Part shown: piece by piece, positions 1-10,758 of the stretch
How positions within the stretch are numbered: the stretch's first letter is position 1
Layout of the letters: every line of letters starts with the position of its first letter
Source of the DNA: Burkholderiales bacterium
GTDB taxonomy: Bacteria; Pseudomonadota; Gammaproteobacteria; Burkholderiales; JABEVD01
Direction: 5' to 3'
Length of the DNA stretch: 37,352 bases
NCBI GenBank assembly: GCA_019753155.1
Contig: JAIELG010000053.1
Coordinates: forward strand, 1 to 37,352
The notes under the pieces: generated by a model
The model's database searches: none
What the model was told of the DNA's origin: nothing
Seen by the model: only the letters and a program-made list of their open reading frames with translations
Translations under genes and position numbers: made by a program

Positions 1-371
1 TTCAGTCACCCTTTCGATTTCTCCATGTCATTTCGACCGGGGAGAAATCCAGCGTCGTCTTCTGCCGGGGCGATTCACCTACATTTTACAGAATTGTTGG
101 ACTCCATTTTTCCCGACCTACCTCAAAAAAAGTTGGCGCAGGATTCAGGGAGTGGATAAAATATAATTGTTATTGAAGGGGATTCCCATCAAGGACGGTG
201 AACCGGTACTGGACGATCAGCCGGTTCAGCAAAAACTCGTCGCCTGAGGCATCAGGCTACAGACCGACCATACACCACTTTTGACTATGTTCGAAATTCG
301 GACAGTGCGATAAGTGGTAATCTTGCTCAACCGATGCCGTGAAGAACGGCGAATAAGAAGAGGAGCAGGAG
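1..371. other. Upstream non-coding stretch before the CheB-CheR fusion gene
   Basis: No gene can be supported here. Bases 26-50 resemble a widespread intergenic repeat (TGTCATTTCGACC followed by GGAGAAATC). A possible sigma70-like promoter is TTGGCG at 133-138 and TAAAAT at 157-162 with an 18-base spacer; TATAAT also occurs at 162-167. From about 169 to 246 one frame stays open and ends in TGA, but it has no start codon and I do not recognise it. A ribosome binding site, AGGAGCAGGAG, lies just before the ATG at 372. Confidence 0.5.
26..50. repeat. Dispersed repeat motif related to the 3' tandem array
   Basis: TGTCATTTCGACC + GGGGAGAAATCC is a close variant of the TGTCATTCCGACC...GGAGGAATCC core found in each 64-bp unit at 37089-37352. 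Motifs of this shape are common dispersed intergenic repeats in bacterial genomes. Function unknown. Confidence 0.5.
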
Positions 372-3300
372 ATGAAAAGGCCCGGAAGGAACCACGCATC
401 GAATCTCAAGGCGGACAGAGATGTCATGAGAAATCAAGCCAGTGCAAGCAAACCCAAGTCAGCACCTGACAAATCAAAAAATTCAGAAAAACCCCTGCGC
501 CCTTACATTGTTGGTATTGGTGCTTCCGCTGGAGGTCTTGAAGCACTCTCTACTTTGATAGGCGCGCTTCCAACCGATCTCGGCATTTCATACGTCGTGC
601 TTCAGCACCTCTCGCCCACACACCGTAGCATGATGGTGCAGTTGCTCGGGCGCGAAACTGCGATGGCGGTACTGGAGGCGGAAAATGGGGTGAGTCCGGA
701 TCCTGATACGGTTTATGTTGCGCCAGCCAGCCGCAACCTGATTCTGAAAGACGGTTGCTTCATACTGATTGAAGGTCCACGCGAAGTGACGCCGCGCCCT
801 TCAGTCAATGTATTCCTCACTTCGTTGGCGGAGGAGAAAATAGAAGATGCCATCGGCGTGATCCTTTCCGGTACCGGCAGCGACGGCGCAGCCGGGTTGC
901 GCGACATCAAGGCGACGGGCGGGTATACCTTTGCCCAAGACCCGCAGACCGCAAAGTATGCCGGCATGCCGCAGTCGGCGATAGATACCGGCTGTGTGGA
1001 TTGGATATTGCCACCGGAAGGCATTGCAAACGAAATTGCCGTCATCGCACGTTCGCACGGCGCGGTCATGGTGGTGAACGAGGCTCCAGCGGCGGCCACC
1101 ACACTGAAAAAGCTTCTGATCAAGGTCAAGCAGCAGACGCGCATCGATTTTTCCGGCTACAAGGAAGGCACCCTGTGGCGGCGTATCGAACGGCGTATGG
1201 CGGCGCGACATATAACAAGCCTCAACGATTACCTGGCGCTGGTGGACACCGAGCCGGAAGAACTGGAACATCTGGGTAAGGATATTCTGATTTCGGTCAC
1301 CGCATTCTTTCGCGATCCGGAATCCTTCAATTCATTGCGCAACATACTGAGCAATATAGTAAAAAACAAGCAGCTTGGAGATGAGATACGCATATGGGTG
1401 TCCGCCTGCGCCACAGGCGAAGAAGCCTATACGATAGCAATTCTTCTATCCGAAATCCTGGGACCGAACGTCATGCAGTTCCGCATCCAGATTTTCGCTA
1501 CCGACCTTGACATGAATGCGCTGGCCATTTCGCGCAAAGGCTCCTACGCGGAAAGCGCGCTGGCTGATCTGGAACCGAGCTTGGTGCTGCGATATTTTCA
1601 GAAGGTGGGTAATCGCCTGGAAGTCTCGCGCGCCCTGCGCGACATGGTGGTGGTCGCGCGCCAGGATCTGGTGCAGGATCCGCCTTTCCTGCGGCTCGAC
1701 ATGGTGAGTTGCCGCAATATGCTCATATACCTGCAAAACGAATTACAGGCCAAGGTGCTGGCAACATTCCACTACAGCCTCAACCCCGGGGGGATACTTT
1801 TCCTCGGCAAGTCAGAGGGGGTGTTCCAGCAGGATGACCTGTATGAGGTGGTCGATAAAGCGGCGCGCATCTACCGGCGACGTGCTGGCGATTCGCGCCT
1901 CAGCGTGTCGGCCTTCCGACTGCCGGATAACTTCGAGCGTCAGCCTGCCAAAGCCGCGCCGCCGGATACCGAGCGCCACTTGGTGGAGGAGGCGATGCGC
2001 CGGTACGCTCCCCCCTCGGTATTGATCAACAGCACTTTCGACATCCTGCATATCTACGGTGATGTCACGCCCTATCTCGCAGTGCTGCCGGGAAAACCAA
2101 ATTTCAATTTGCAGAACCTGCTTCACCGCGAAATGCGGGCTGATTTGCAGATATTACAGCATCATGCCGAGCATAAACAGGAATCCACCTTTGGTAGGCC
2201 GCACGCGGTCAAAATAGAAGGCGGCAAACGCGATGTGCGTATTGCCGTACACCCGCTCACTCATGGCAGTGTTGCCAACCAATTGTTTCTGGTTTGCTTC
2301 GAGGTATTGCCCAAGCCTGAATTAGTGGTTGTGGGTGATGATAACGAGGCCGTACTGACGGCGGAAGGACGAAATGTTCAGGAGTTGGAAGACGAGTTGA
2401 TCTCCACAAGGGAGCGTCTGCAGACCGTCATCGAGGAACTGGAAACTTCCAACGAGGAAATGCAGGCGCTCAACGAAGAAGTTGTGGCGGCAAATGAAGA
2501 ACTTCAATCTACCAATGAAGAACTCGAATCCACCAACGAGGAACTGCAATCCACCAACGAGGAACTGACCACTGTCAACGAGGAGATACAGGTTCGCTCC
2601 AGCGAATTGGCTGATCTGCTGAACGATGTTGAAAACATCCTGAACAGCGTGGGTTTCCCGATACTGGTATGCAACAAGAACCTCGAACTTACTCGCTTCA
2701 ATAGCCCTGCCGCAAACATGTTCTCGCTATCCAAGGCTTCGATACGGCAGTTGCTTCCCTCCATGAGGCTGCCGCTGGGCATGAAGGATTTTTCCGGGAT
2801 CATAAATGAGGCGATCGACGCCAACCGTGTCGCCGAAGAACGGGTCTTTTCCAGCGAACGCCACTACCTGTTACATATATCGCCCTATGAAACCAAGGTG
2901 CACGGCAATCGTGGCGCGATCATTGTGATGCTGGATCACACTGAACGGTTGGCGGCAGAGCGAGAGGTGCGCAAGAACCGCGAAATTCTGCTTTCCATAA
3001 TGAACAATTCCACTTCCATCATCGCGCTCAAGGATCTAGCCGGACGCTACGAGTTCGTCAACCGGAAGTTTGAACTGCTGTTCAATATTTCGGCGGATAA
3101 AGTGATCGGCAAGACCGATGCTCAGCTTTTCCCGCGCAAGGTTGCAGATGATTTTCGCACCAAGGAGCTCGAGGTGGTTCGCAAGAAATCCATGCTCGAA
3201 TTTGAGGATCACCTGATCCTTTCCACAGCAAATGAAATATTCCTGCACTCGGTGCGATTCCCCTTGCTGGCTGAGGATGGCGAGGTTTACAGCGTGTGTA

Positions 3301-4991
3301 CACAGGCTACCAACATTACGGAAAGCAAACATGCGCAAGACCAATTGCGCTTGGCCGCGCGCGTGTTCGACCGCGCTGGGGAAGGTATTATGGTCACTGA
3401 CCAAAATTGTAAAATCCTTACGGTTAACGCCGCATTTACTCAGGTGACAGGTTTCGAGGCTGAAGAAGTAATCGGAAAAACACCGAGCATCCTTTCCTCG
3501 GGGAAGCATGACAAGGACTTTTACAAAGACTTGTGGTTGCATTTGCAAAAAAATGGCTGGTGGCAAGGCGAGATATGGAACAAGCGCAAGAACGGTGAGA
3601 TCTATCCGGAATGGCTGACCATCAATACCGTGCGCGATACGCAAGGAGAGGTGGTCAACTACGTTGGTATATTTAGCGACATTTCCATAGTCAAGGAATC
3701 GCAGCGCCGTGTCGAATTTCTAGCCACCCACGACGAGCTAACCGCCCTTCCCAACCGCACCCTGTTTCTTGATCGTTTGCACCAAGCAATAGCCCATGCA
3801 CAACGTGGTAAAAAAACATTTTGTGTATTGTTCATTGACCTTGATAACTTTAAGTTCATTAACGATTCTCTTGGTCATGCTGCCGGAGATGATTTGCTGA
3901 AAGAAATCGCGAACCGTTTGCGAAATTGTCTGCGCGGAACGGATACCGTAGCGCGCTTTGGTGGAGACGAATTCGCTCTTCTGATTGAAGATTCCTCGGT
4001 CACAGACGCTGAGATGACGGCACAACGGATCACAGAATCTTTACACCTGCCATATATGATTGGAAGGCAAAATATTTATCCCGGTGCCAGCATCGGCATA
4101 TGCCTTTATCCAAATGATGGAACGGATCCCGATACGTTGCTTAAGAACGCCGACAGTGCCATGTACAAAGCCAAAGATGGCGGTAAAAATATGCACCATT
4201 TCTTCACTGAAGAACTGAAGCAAGCTGCAGATGAACGACTAAAAATGGAGGGCGCCCTACGTTCTGCCATCGCAAAGAACGAGATGCTTCTTGTTTACCA
4301 GCCGAAATTGGATATGTCCGGCAAGCGCATGGTCGGCATCGAGGCGCTGGTGCGATGGAATCATGCTGAGGGCCTGATCCCCCCGATGAAATTCATTCCG
4401 CTGGCTGAGAAGATCGGTCTGATCGATCCGATCGGCGAATGGATTGCCGAGACCACATGCAGGCAAATGGCCGAGTGGATCAAGAAGGGTTATGACGTGC
4501 CCCAAGTCTCGATCAACATTTCCGCCGAGCAATTCAAGCGGGGCAACATTCCGGCAATGATGCTGCGCCTGCTCAGCTATTATCGCCTTGATGCGAGCCG
4601 TGTGATGCTGGAGTTGACAGAAAGCGTGCTAATGGAAGATATCGAGAACATTCAGCAAGTGCTGCTTGAACTGAAAGCATTGGGCGTAAAAATCAGCATA
4701 GACGATTTTGGCACTGGTTATTCATCGCTCGCCTATTTGCGAAAATTACCAATCAACGAACTGAAAATTCCTCGCGAATTCATAATGGATATTGGAAATA
4801 ATGAGGAGGACCAGTCCATCGCCAAAACTATTTTGGCCATGGCACAAACCTTGGGGTTTATTGTGGTTGCGGAAGGTGTCGAAACTAAAGAGCAGCTAGA
4901 GGTGTTACGCAGTCTGGGCTGTGATATCGTACAGGGTTTCCTGCTGTGCGAACCAGTGACTGCGGACACGCTAATAGAAAAGTTTTTCTGA
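372..4991 (+). CDS. CheB-CheR-PAS-GGDEF-EAL fusion signalling protein
   Basis: This is a 1539-residue cytoplasmic protein with no signal peptide or membrane segment. The CheB methylesterase domain (about 44-230) has the catalytic set Ser52 (GASAGG), His79 (LQH) and Asp171 (GTGSDGA). The CheR methyltransferase domain (about 245-515) has the SAM motif SACATGEEAYT near 344-354. A coiled coil of repeated NEELQSTNEEL-type heptads follows at about 670-745, then three PAS domains (about 746-1115). GGDEF is intact at 1197-1201, with an RGTD inhibitory site five residues upstream. The EAL domain starts at 1324 and keeps DDFGTGYSS (1444) and the catalytic Lys1465, but KID reads KIP. It may link receptor-type methylation chemistry to c-di-GMP synthesis or breakdown; that link is inference. 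AGGAGCAGGAG precedes the ATG. CheB-CheR-PAS proteins usually end in a kinase or a short tail, so this end is less usual. Confidence 0.93.
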   Translation: MKRPGRNHASNLKADRDVMRNQASASKPKSAPDKSKNSEKPLRPYIVGIGASAGGLEALSTLIGALPTDLGISYVVLQHLSPTHRSMMVQLLGRETAMAVLEAENGVSPDPDTVYVAPASRNLILKDGCFILIEGPREVTPRPSVNVFLTSLAEEKIEDAIGVILSGTGSDGAAGLRDIKATGGYTFAQDPQTAKYAGMPQSAIDTGCVDWILPPEGIANEIAVIARSHGAVMVVNEAPAAATTLKKLLIKVKQQTRIDFSGYKEGTLWRRIERRMAARHITSLNDYLALVDTEPEELEHLGKDILISVTAFFRDPESFNSLRNILSNIVKNKQLGDEIRIWVSACATGEEAYTIAILLSEILGPNVMQFRIQIFATDLDMNALAISRKGSYAESALADLEPSLVLRYFQKVGNRLEVSRALRDMVVVARQDLVQDPPFLRLDMVSCRNMLIYLQNELQAKVLATFHYSLNPGGILFLGKSEGVFQQDDLYEVVDKAARIYRRRAGDSRLSVSAFRLPDNFERQPAKAAPPDTERHLVEEAMRRYAPPSVLINSTFDILHIYGDVTPYLAVLPGKPNFNLQNLLHREMRADLQILQHHAEHKQESTFGRPHAVKIEGGKRDVRIAVHPLTHGSVANQLFLVCFEVLPKPELVVVGDDNEAVLTAEGRNVQELEDELISTRERLQTVIEELETSNEEMQALNEEVVAANEELQSTNEELESTNEELQSTNEELTTVNEEIQVRSSELADLLNDVENILNSVGFPILVCNKNLELTRFNSPAANMFSLSKASIRQLLPSMRLPLGMKDFSGIINEAIDANRVAEERVFSSERHYLLHISPYETKVHGNRGAIIVMLDHTERLAAEREVRKNREILLSIMNNSTSIIALKDLAGRYEFVNRKFELLFNISADKVIGKTDAQLFPRKVADDFRTKELEVVRKKSMLEFEDHLILSTANEIFLHSVRFPLLAEDGEVYSVCTQATNITESKHAQDQLRLAARVFDRAGEGIMVTDQNCKILTVNAAFTQVTGFEAEEVIGKTPSILSSGKHDKDFYKDLWLHLQKNGWWQGEIWNKRKNGEIYPEWLTINTVRDTQGEVVNYVGIFSDISIVKESQRRVEFLATHDELTALPNRTLFLDRLHQAIAHAQRGKKTFCVLFIDLDNFKFINDSLGHAAGDDLLKEIANRLRNCLRGTDTVARFGGDEFALLIEDSSVTDAEMTAQRITESLHLPYMIGRQNIYPGASIGICLYPNDGTDPDTLLKNADSAMYKAKDGGKNMHHFFTEELKQAADERLKMEGALRSAIAKNEMLLVYQPKLDMSGKRMVGIEALVRWNHAEGLIPPMKFIPLAEKIGLIDPIGEWIAETTCRQMAEWIKKGYDVPQVSINISAEQFKRGNIPAMMLRLLSYYRLDASRVMLELTESVLMEDIENIQQVLLELKALGVKISIDDFGTGYSSLAYLRKLPINELKIPREFIMDIGNNEEDQSIAKTILAMAQTLGFIVVAEGVETKEQLEVLRSLGCDIVQGFLLCEPVTADTLIEKFF

Positions 4992-5002
4992 GTGGATTCC
5001 AA

Positions 5003-5292
5003 TGACCTGCTCCCCTCTAGCCATACCAAGATGAAGTTAGTAGAGTCCGTTTTTGGAAAGGGAAGCGGACGCGAAGAAGCGATTTACGGAAGAGCAAATC
5101 ATCGAAAAAGGGGCCGCTACCCTAATCGCAGCGTTCCGGTCCGGCATACGGCGCGAGATTTTCTGACCCCGTCCTTTTTCGGCACCTGTCACTCCCAATA
5201 TCCAAATCCTCACTATAGACGGTATCTCAAAATGGTGGTCTGTCCCCAATGCTCAGGCAAAAACATGCCCGCCCGGAGGTAAAGCAGGTAAC
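5003..5292 (+). mobile_element. IS3-family insertion sequence remnant
   Basis: The left end TGACCTGCTCCCC at 5003-5015 looks like an IS3-family terminal repeat. At 5074-5103 the frame reads KKRFTEEQII, the conserved start of IS3 OrfA, but the ATG expected just before it reads GCG. After about ten residues the similarity is lost and the frame stops near 5150. A poor match to the inverted right end (AAGCAGGTAA) lies at 5283-5292, so the copy may be internally deleted. Nothing here can encode a working transposase. The left end is solid; the right boundary is a guess. Confidence 0.65.
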
Positions 5293-5393
5293 CGCCAGTC
5301 GCGTTTTTCCCCGATTTTCCCGGCAACGTGCTCTACGCAGGATTAAATCAGCGCTTTATTAGTTATGCTGGCGTATTAACTGACTGTTTTACT

Positions 5394-5480
5394 TGGTGCC
5401 GGGAGGGGGAATCGAACCCCCATGATGTCACCATCGCGGGATTTTGAGTCCCGTGCGTCTACCAATTCCGCCATCCCGGC
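5394..5480 (-). tRNA. tRNA-Leu (anticodon CAA)
   Basis: Read on the minus strand this 87-nt gene folds as a class II tRNA. The acceptor stem is GCCGGGA/TCCCGGC with an encoded CCA at the 3' end (5394-5396). The D arm contains GGTAGACGC. The anticodon stem is CGGGA/TCCCG around the loop CTCAAAA, giving anticodon CAA, which reads UUG. A long variable arm follows, then a T arm with GGTTCGATTCC. The long variable arm and anticodon fit leucine. It is divergent from queA and its promoter lies in the queA leader. Confidence 0.97.
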
Positions 5481-5495
5481 AAGGGGAAACCGCAA

Positions 5496-5524
5496 ATTAT
5501 CCGCCAAACAGCCTTTTTCTGCAA
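5496..5524 (-). promoter_or_regulatory. Sigma70 promoter of tRNA-Leu
   Basis: On the minus strand, -35 TTGCAG (5519-5524) and -10 GATAAT (5496-5501) are separated by exactly 17 bases and point into the tRNA, whose 5' end is 15 bases downstream. The site lies in the 63-bp gap between tRNA-Leu and queA. Confidence 0.7.
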
Positions 5525-5543
5525 TACAGGGTAAAATGCGCGC

Positions 5544-7648
<2,105 letters not shown>

Positions 7649-7688
7649 AATCGCCGTTTTGTCGATTTGCCCGTCTTGAGGAGAGAAT

Positions 7689-8015
7689 ATGTTCATAACT
7701 TCGGCTTATGCACAGGGTGCAGGTTCCCCTCCGGGGTCCGATCTGATGAGCTTCGCGCCGCTCATCGTGATTTTCGTCGTGTTCTATTTCATGCTGATCC
7801 GTCCCCAGATGAAGCGGACCAAGGAAATGAAGGCAATGCTCGATGCGCTCCAGAAGAATGACGAAGTGGTGACGACGGGCGGCGAACTCGGCAGGGTCGT
7901 CAAGGTCGGCGAAAGCTATGTCACGCTCGAGATTGCAGCAGGCGTGGAAGTGCTGGTGCAAAAGGCCGCGGTCCAGACCGTTCTGCCCAAGGGCACCATC
8001 AAGGCCGCGAACTGA
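7689..8015 (+). CDS. yajC: Sec translocon accessory subunit YajC
   Basis: YajC is a small inner-membrane partner of SecDF. The 108-residue protein has a short periplasmic start, one membrane helix (about 21-40, rich in Ile, Val and Phe) ending in MLIRPQMKR, and a cytoplasmic part with the typical NDEVVTTGGELGRVVKV block. GAGGAGA lies 6-7 bases before the ATG. It sits directly before secD with a 2-bp gap, the usual arrangement. Confidence 0.96.
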   Translation: MFITSAYAQGAGSPPGSDLMSFAPLIVIFVVFYFMLIRPQMKRTKEMKAMLDALQKNDEVVTTGGELGRVVKVGESYVTLEIAAGVEVLVQKAAVQTVLPKGTIKAAN

Positions 8016-8017
8016 AA

Positions 8018-9820
8018 ATGAACCGATATCCTCTCTGGAAGAACGGCATCATCGCGCTGATGCTGATTGTCGGATTCCTCTATGCCCTTCCCAATTTCTT
8101 CGGCGAGGCTCCGGCGGTACAGATTTCGTCTTCCTCGGCCAAAATCGATACGGCATTGATGTCCAGGGTAGAAGATGGGCTGAAATCGGCCAATCTTGCG
8201 CAGAGCGGCATGTTCCTCGATCCTGCCAGCCTCAAGGTACGCTTCAACGACACCGATACGCAACTGAAGGCGAAGGATGTGCTTCAGACGCAACTGGGGC
8301 AGGATTACGTGGTTGCGCTCAACCTGCTTTCGCGCTCTCCCGCCTGGTTGAGGAGCCTCGGGGCCCTTCCCATGTATCTGGGACTTGATTTGCGGGGCGG
8401 GGTGCATTTTCTGATGCAGGTCGACATGAATGCCGCGATTACCATGGCGATGGACCGCAACCTGGGCGAAATCAGGGCTGAATTGCGCGATGCCGACGTG
8501 CACTACTCGGGGATAAGCAGGCAGGGGGAAGCGCTGGAAATCAGGTTCGGAGACAAGGAATCGAGCGACAAGGCCGTATCCGAAATCTCGAAGAAGTTTC
8601 CCGATCTTGCACTGACGCAATCTGGAACGGAGTACAGGATTTCGGCCCAGTTGAAACCCCAGGCGAGGAGCAAAATCCAGGAATTCGCCATCCAGCAGAA
8701 TATCACGACCTTGAGGAACAGGGTCAACGAACTTGGCGTGGCCGAACCCATCATTCAGCAGCAGGGTTCCGACCGCGTGGTGGTCGAATTGCCGGGCGTG
8801 CAGGACACCGCCAAGGCGAAGGATATTCTGGGCAGGACCGCAACGCTTGAAATCCGCATGGTCGACGACGAGCACGATCTTGCCCAGGCGATCGCCGGGC
8901 CGATTCCTTTCGGCGATGAGCTTCTGAAGGAGCGTGGCGGGTTGCCGATTCTCGTCAAAAAGAGCGTCGTCCTCACCGGGGAGCATATCAACGATGCACA
9001 GCCCGGTTTCGACAACAGGACGAGCGAAGCTGCCGTGCATATCGATCTCGACAGCACGGGTTCGCGCATGTTCAAGCAGATCACTGCGGATAACGTGGGC
9101 AAGCGCATGGCCATTCTCCTGATCGAGAAAAACCATGCCGAAGTCGTGACCGCGCCCGTGATCCGGGAGGAAATCGGCGGCGGGCATGTCCAGATTTCGG
9201 GGCACATGACAACCGGCGAAGCGCATGATGTCGCGCTGCTCCTTCGGGCCGGCGCGCTTGCGGCGCCCATGGAAATCATCGAGGAAAGAACGGTGGGGCC
9301 GAGCCTGGGGGCCGACAACATAGCGAAGGGTTTCGATTCTACCCTGTTCGGTTTCATCGCGATCAGCATATTCATGGTCATTTATTATCTCGTGTTCGGT
9401 TTTGTTTCCGTCGTTGCCCTGGGTGCGAACCTGTTCCTGCTGGTTGCCGTGCTGTCCATGTTGCAGGCGACCCTGACACTGCCCGGCATGGCGGGTATCG
9501 CTTTGACGCTCGGCATGGCGATCGATGCCAACGTGCTCATCAACGAGCGTATCCGGGACGAACTGAGAAACGGCAATACGCCGCAGGCCGCGATCAATGC
9601 AGGATACGAGCGGGCATTTGGCACGATCATCGATTCGAATATCACGACCCTGATCGCGGGGATTGCGCTCTTCATCTTCGGTTCTGGACCCGTCAAGGGC
9701 TTTGCAGTCGTGCTTTGCCTCGGCATACTGACCTCGATGTTCAGCGCCGTGCTGGTTTCACGCGCGATCGTCAACTTCGCCTACGGCAGGCGCAGGGTCG
9801 GCAAGTTGCTGATCGGTTAG
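8018..9820 (+). CDS. secD: Protein translocase subunit SecD
   Basis: SecD works with SecF to drive late steps of Sec export using the proton gradient. The 600-residue protein has an N-terminal membrane helix (about 9-28), the conserved LGLDLRGGVHFLMQVD block (near 120-135), a large periplasmic domain, and five membrane helices in the last 170 residues. The TM region holds GMAIDANVLINERIRDE, which includes the conserved Asp of the RND-type channel. The start is 2 bp after yajC, with no strong ribosome binding site, which suggests coupled translation. Confidence 0.98.
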   Translation: MNRYPLWKNGIIALMLIVGFLYALPNFFGEAPAVQISSSSAKIDTALMSRVEDGLKSANLAQSGMFLDPASLKVRFNDTDTQLKAKDVLQTQLGQDYVVALNLLSRSPAWLRSLGALPMYLGLDLRGGVHFLMQVDMNAAITMAMDRNLGEIRAELRDADVHYSGISRQGEALEIRFGDKESSDKAVSEISKKFPDLALTQSGTEYRISAQLKPQARSKIQEFAIQQNITTLRNRVNELGVAEPIIQQQGSDRVVVELPGVQDTAKAKDILGRTATLEIRMVDDEHDLAQAIAGPIPFGDELLKERGGLPILVKKSVVLTGEHINDAQPGFDNRTSEAAVHIDLDSTGSRMFKQITADNVGKRMAILLIEKNHAEVVTAPVIREEIGGGHVQISGHMTTGEAHDVALLLRAGALAAPMEIIEERTVGPSLGADNIAKGFDSTLFGFIAISIFMVIYYLVFGFVSVVALGANLFLLVAVLSMLQATLTLPGMAGIALTLGMAIDANVLINERIRDELRNGNTPQAAINAGYERAFGTIIDSNITTLIAGIALFIFGSGPVKGFAVVLCLGILTSMFSAVLVSRAIVNFAYGRRRVGKLLIG

Positions 9821-9834
9821 CTTAAGGAATAGAC

Positions 9835-10758
9835 ATGGAGTTTTTCAGGATCAAAAAAGACATCCCGTTCATGAGTTACGGACGGTATACGACGGCGATT
9901 TCGCTCCTGACCTTCGTCGTCGCGGTGTTCCTGCTGGCGACGCGGGGCCTGCATTTCGGTATCGATTTCACCGGTGGAACCGTGATGGAAGTGCATTACG
10001 CGCATCCTGCCGATACGCAGAAAATCCGCGCATCCCTGGCCTCCAGGCCGGACGTTTCCGTCCAGAATTTCGGCACTTCCATGGATGTGCTGATCAGGTT
10101 GCCGCTCAAGGCCGATGTCTCGGGCGCGAAAGAGAGCGAAGCGGTCCTTGCCGGTTTGCGGAATGATGATCCTTCTGTGCAGATGAGGCGTGTCGAATTC
10201 GTCGGCCCGCAGGTCGGAAAGGAACTCGTCAGCAACGGTTCGCTCGCGCTGCTCCTGGTCTCGCTCGGCATCATGGGGTACCTTGCGATCCGTTTCGAAT
10301 GGCGCTTCGCGCTTGCCGCGATCGTCGCGAACCTGCACGATGTCGTGATCATCCTCGGGTTTTTCTCGTTTTTCCAGTGGGAATTTTCCCTGCCGGTGCT
10401 TGCCGCAGTGCTTGCCGTCCTGGGGTATTCCGTCAACGAATCCGTCGTGGTTTTCGACAGGATCAGGGAGAATTTCAGGATCATGCGCAAAAGCGATGTC
10501 CCTGAAATCATCAACAATGCGATCACCCGGACCATGTCGAGGACGGTCATCACCCACGGCTGCACCCAGTTGATGGTTACGTCCATGCTGTTCTTCGGGG
10601 GAGAAGCATTGCATTATTTTGCGCTTGCCCTGACCATAGGCATTCTTTTCGGGATATACTCCTCCGTATTGGTGGCAAGCCCGATCGTGATGTGGCTCGG
10701 GGTCTCCAGAGTGGATTTCCTGAAAGCCGAGAAGAAGACCGGCGCGGAGGCAAGTTGA
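9835..10758 (+). CDS. secF: Protein translocase subunit SecF
   Basis: SecF is the partner of SecD in the inner membrane. The 307-residue protein has an N-terminal helix (about 20-37), the GIDFTGGTVMEV block just after it, a periplasmic domain, and five C-terminal helices with the family motif VVVFDRIREN. AAGGA lies upstream of the ATG, 14 bp after the secD stop. The gene ends in a TTGA overlap with the dedA-family gene, so the run continues. Confidence 0.98.
   Translation: MEFFRIKKDIPFMSYGRYTTAISLLTFVVAVFLLATRGLHFGIDFTGGTVMEVHYAHPADTQKIRASLASRPDVSVQNFGTSMDVLIRLPLKADVSGAKESEAVLAGLRNDDPSVQMRRVEFVGPQVGKELVSNGSLALLLVSLGIMGYLAIRFEWRFALAAIVANLHDVVIILGFFSFFQWEFSLPVLAAVLAVLGYSVNESVVVFDRIRENFRIMRKSDVPEIINNAITRTMSRTVITHGCTQLMVTSMLFFGGEALHYFALALTIGILFGIYSSVLVASPIVMWLGVSRVDFLKAEKKTGAEAS

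Noticed and set aside
166..246. Open frame ending in TGA upstream of the first gene
   Set aside because: It has no start codon, is preceded by an in-frame stop near 165, and I recognise no protein in its 26 codons.
4992..5282. A 96-codon open frame after the CheB-CheR fusion gene
   Set aside because: It starts directly at the previous stop, runs through the IS3 remnant in the wrong frame, and shows no recognisable protein.
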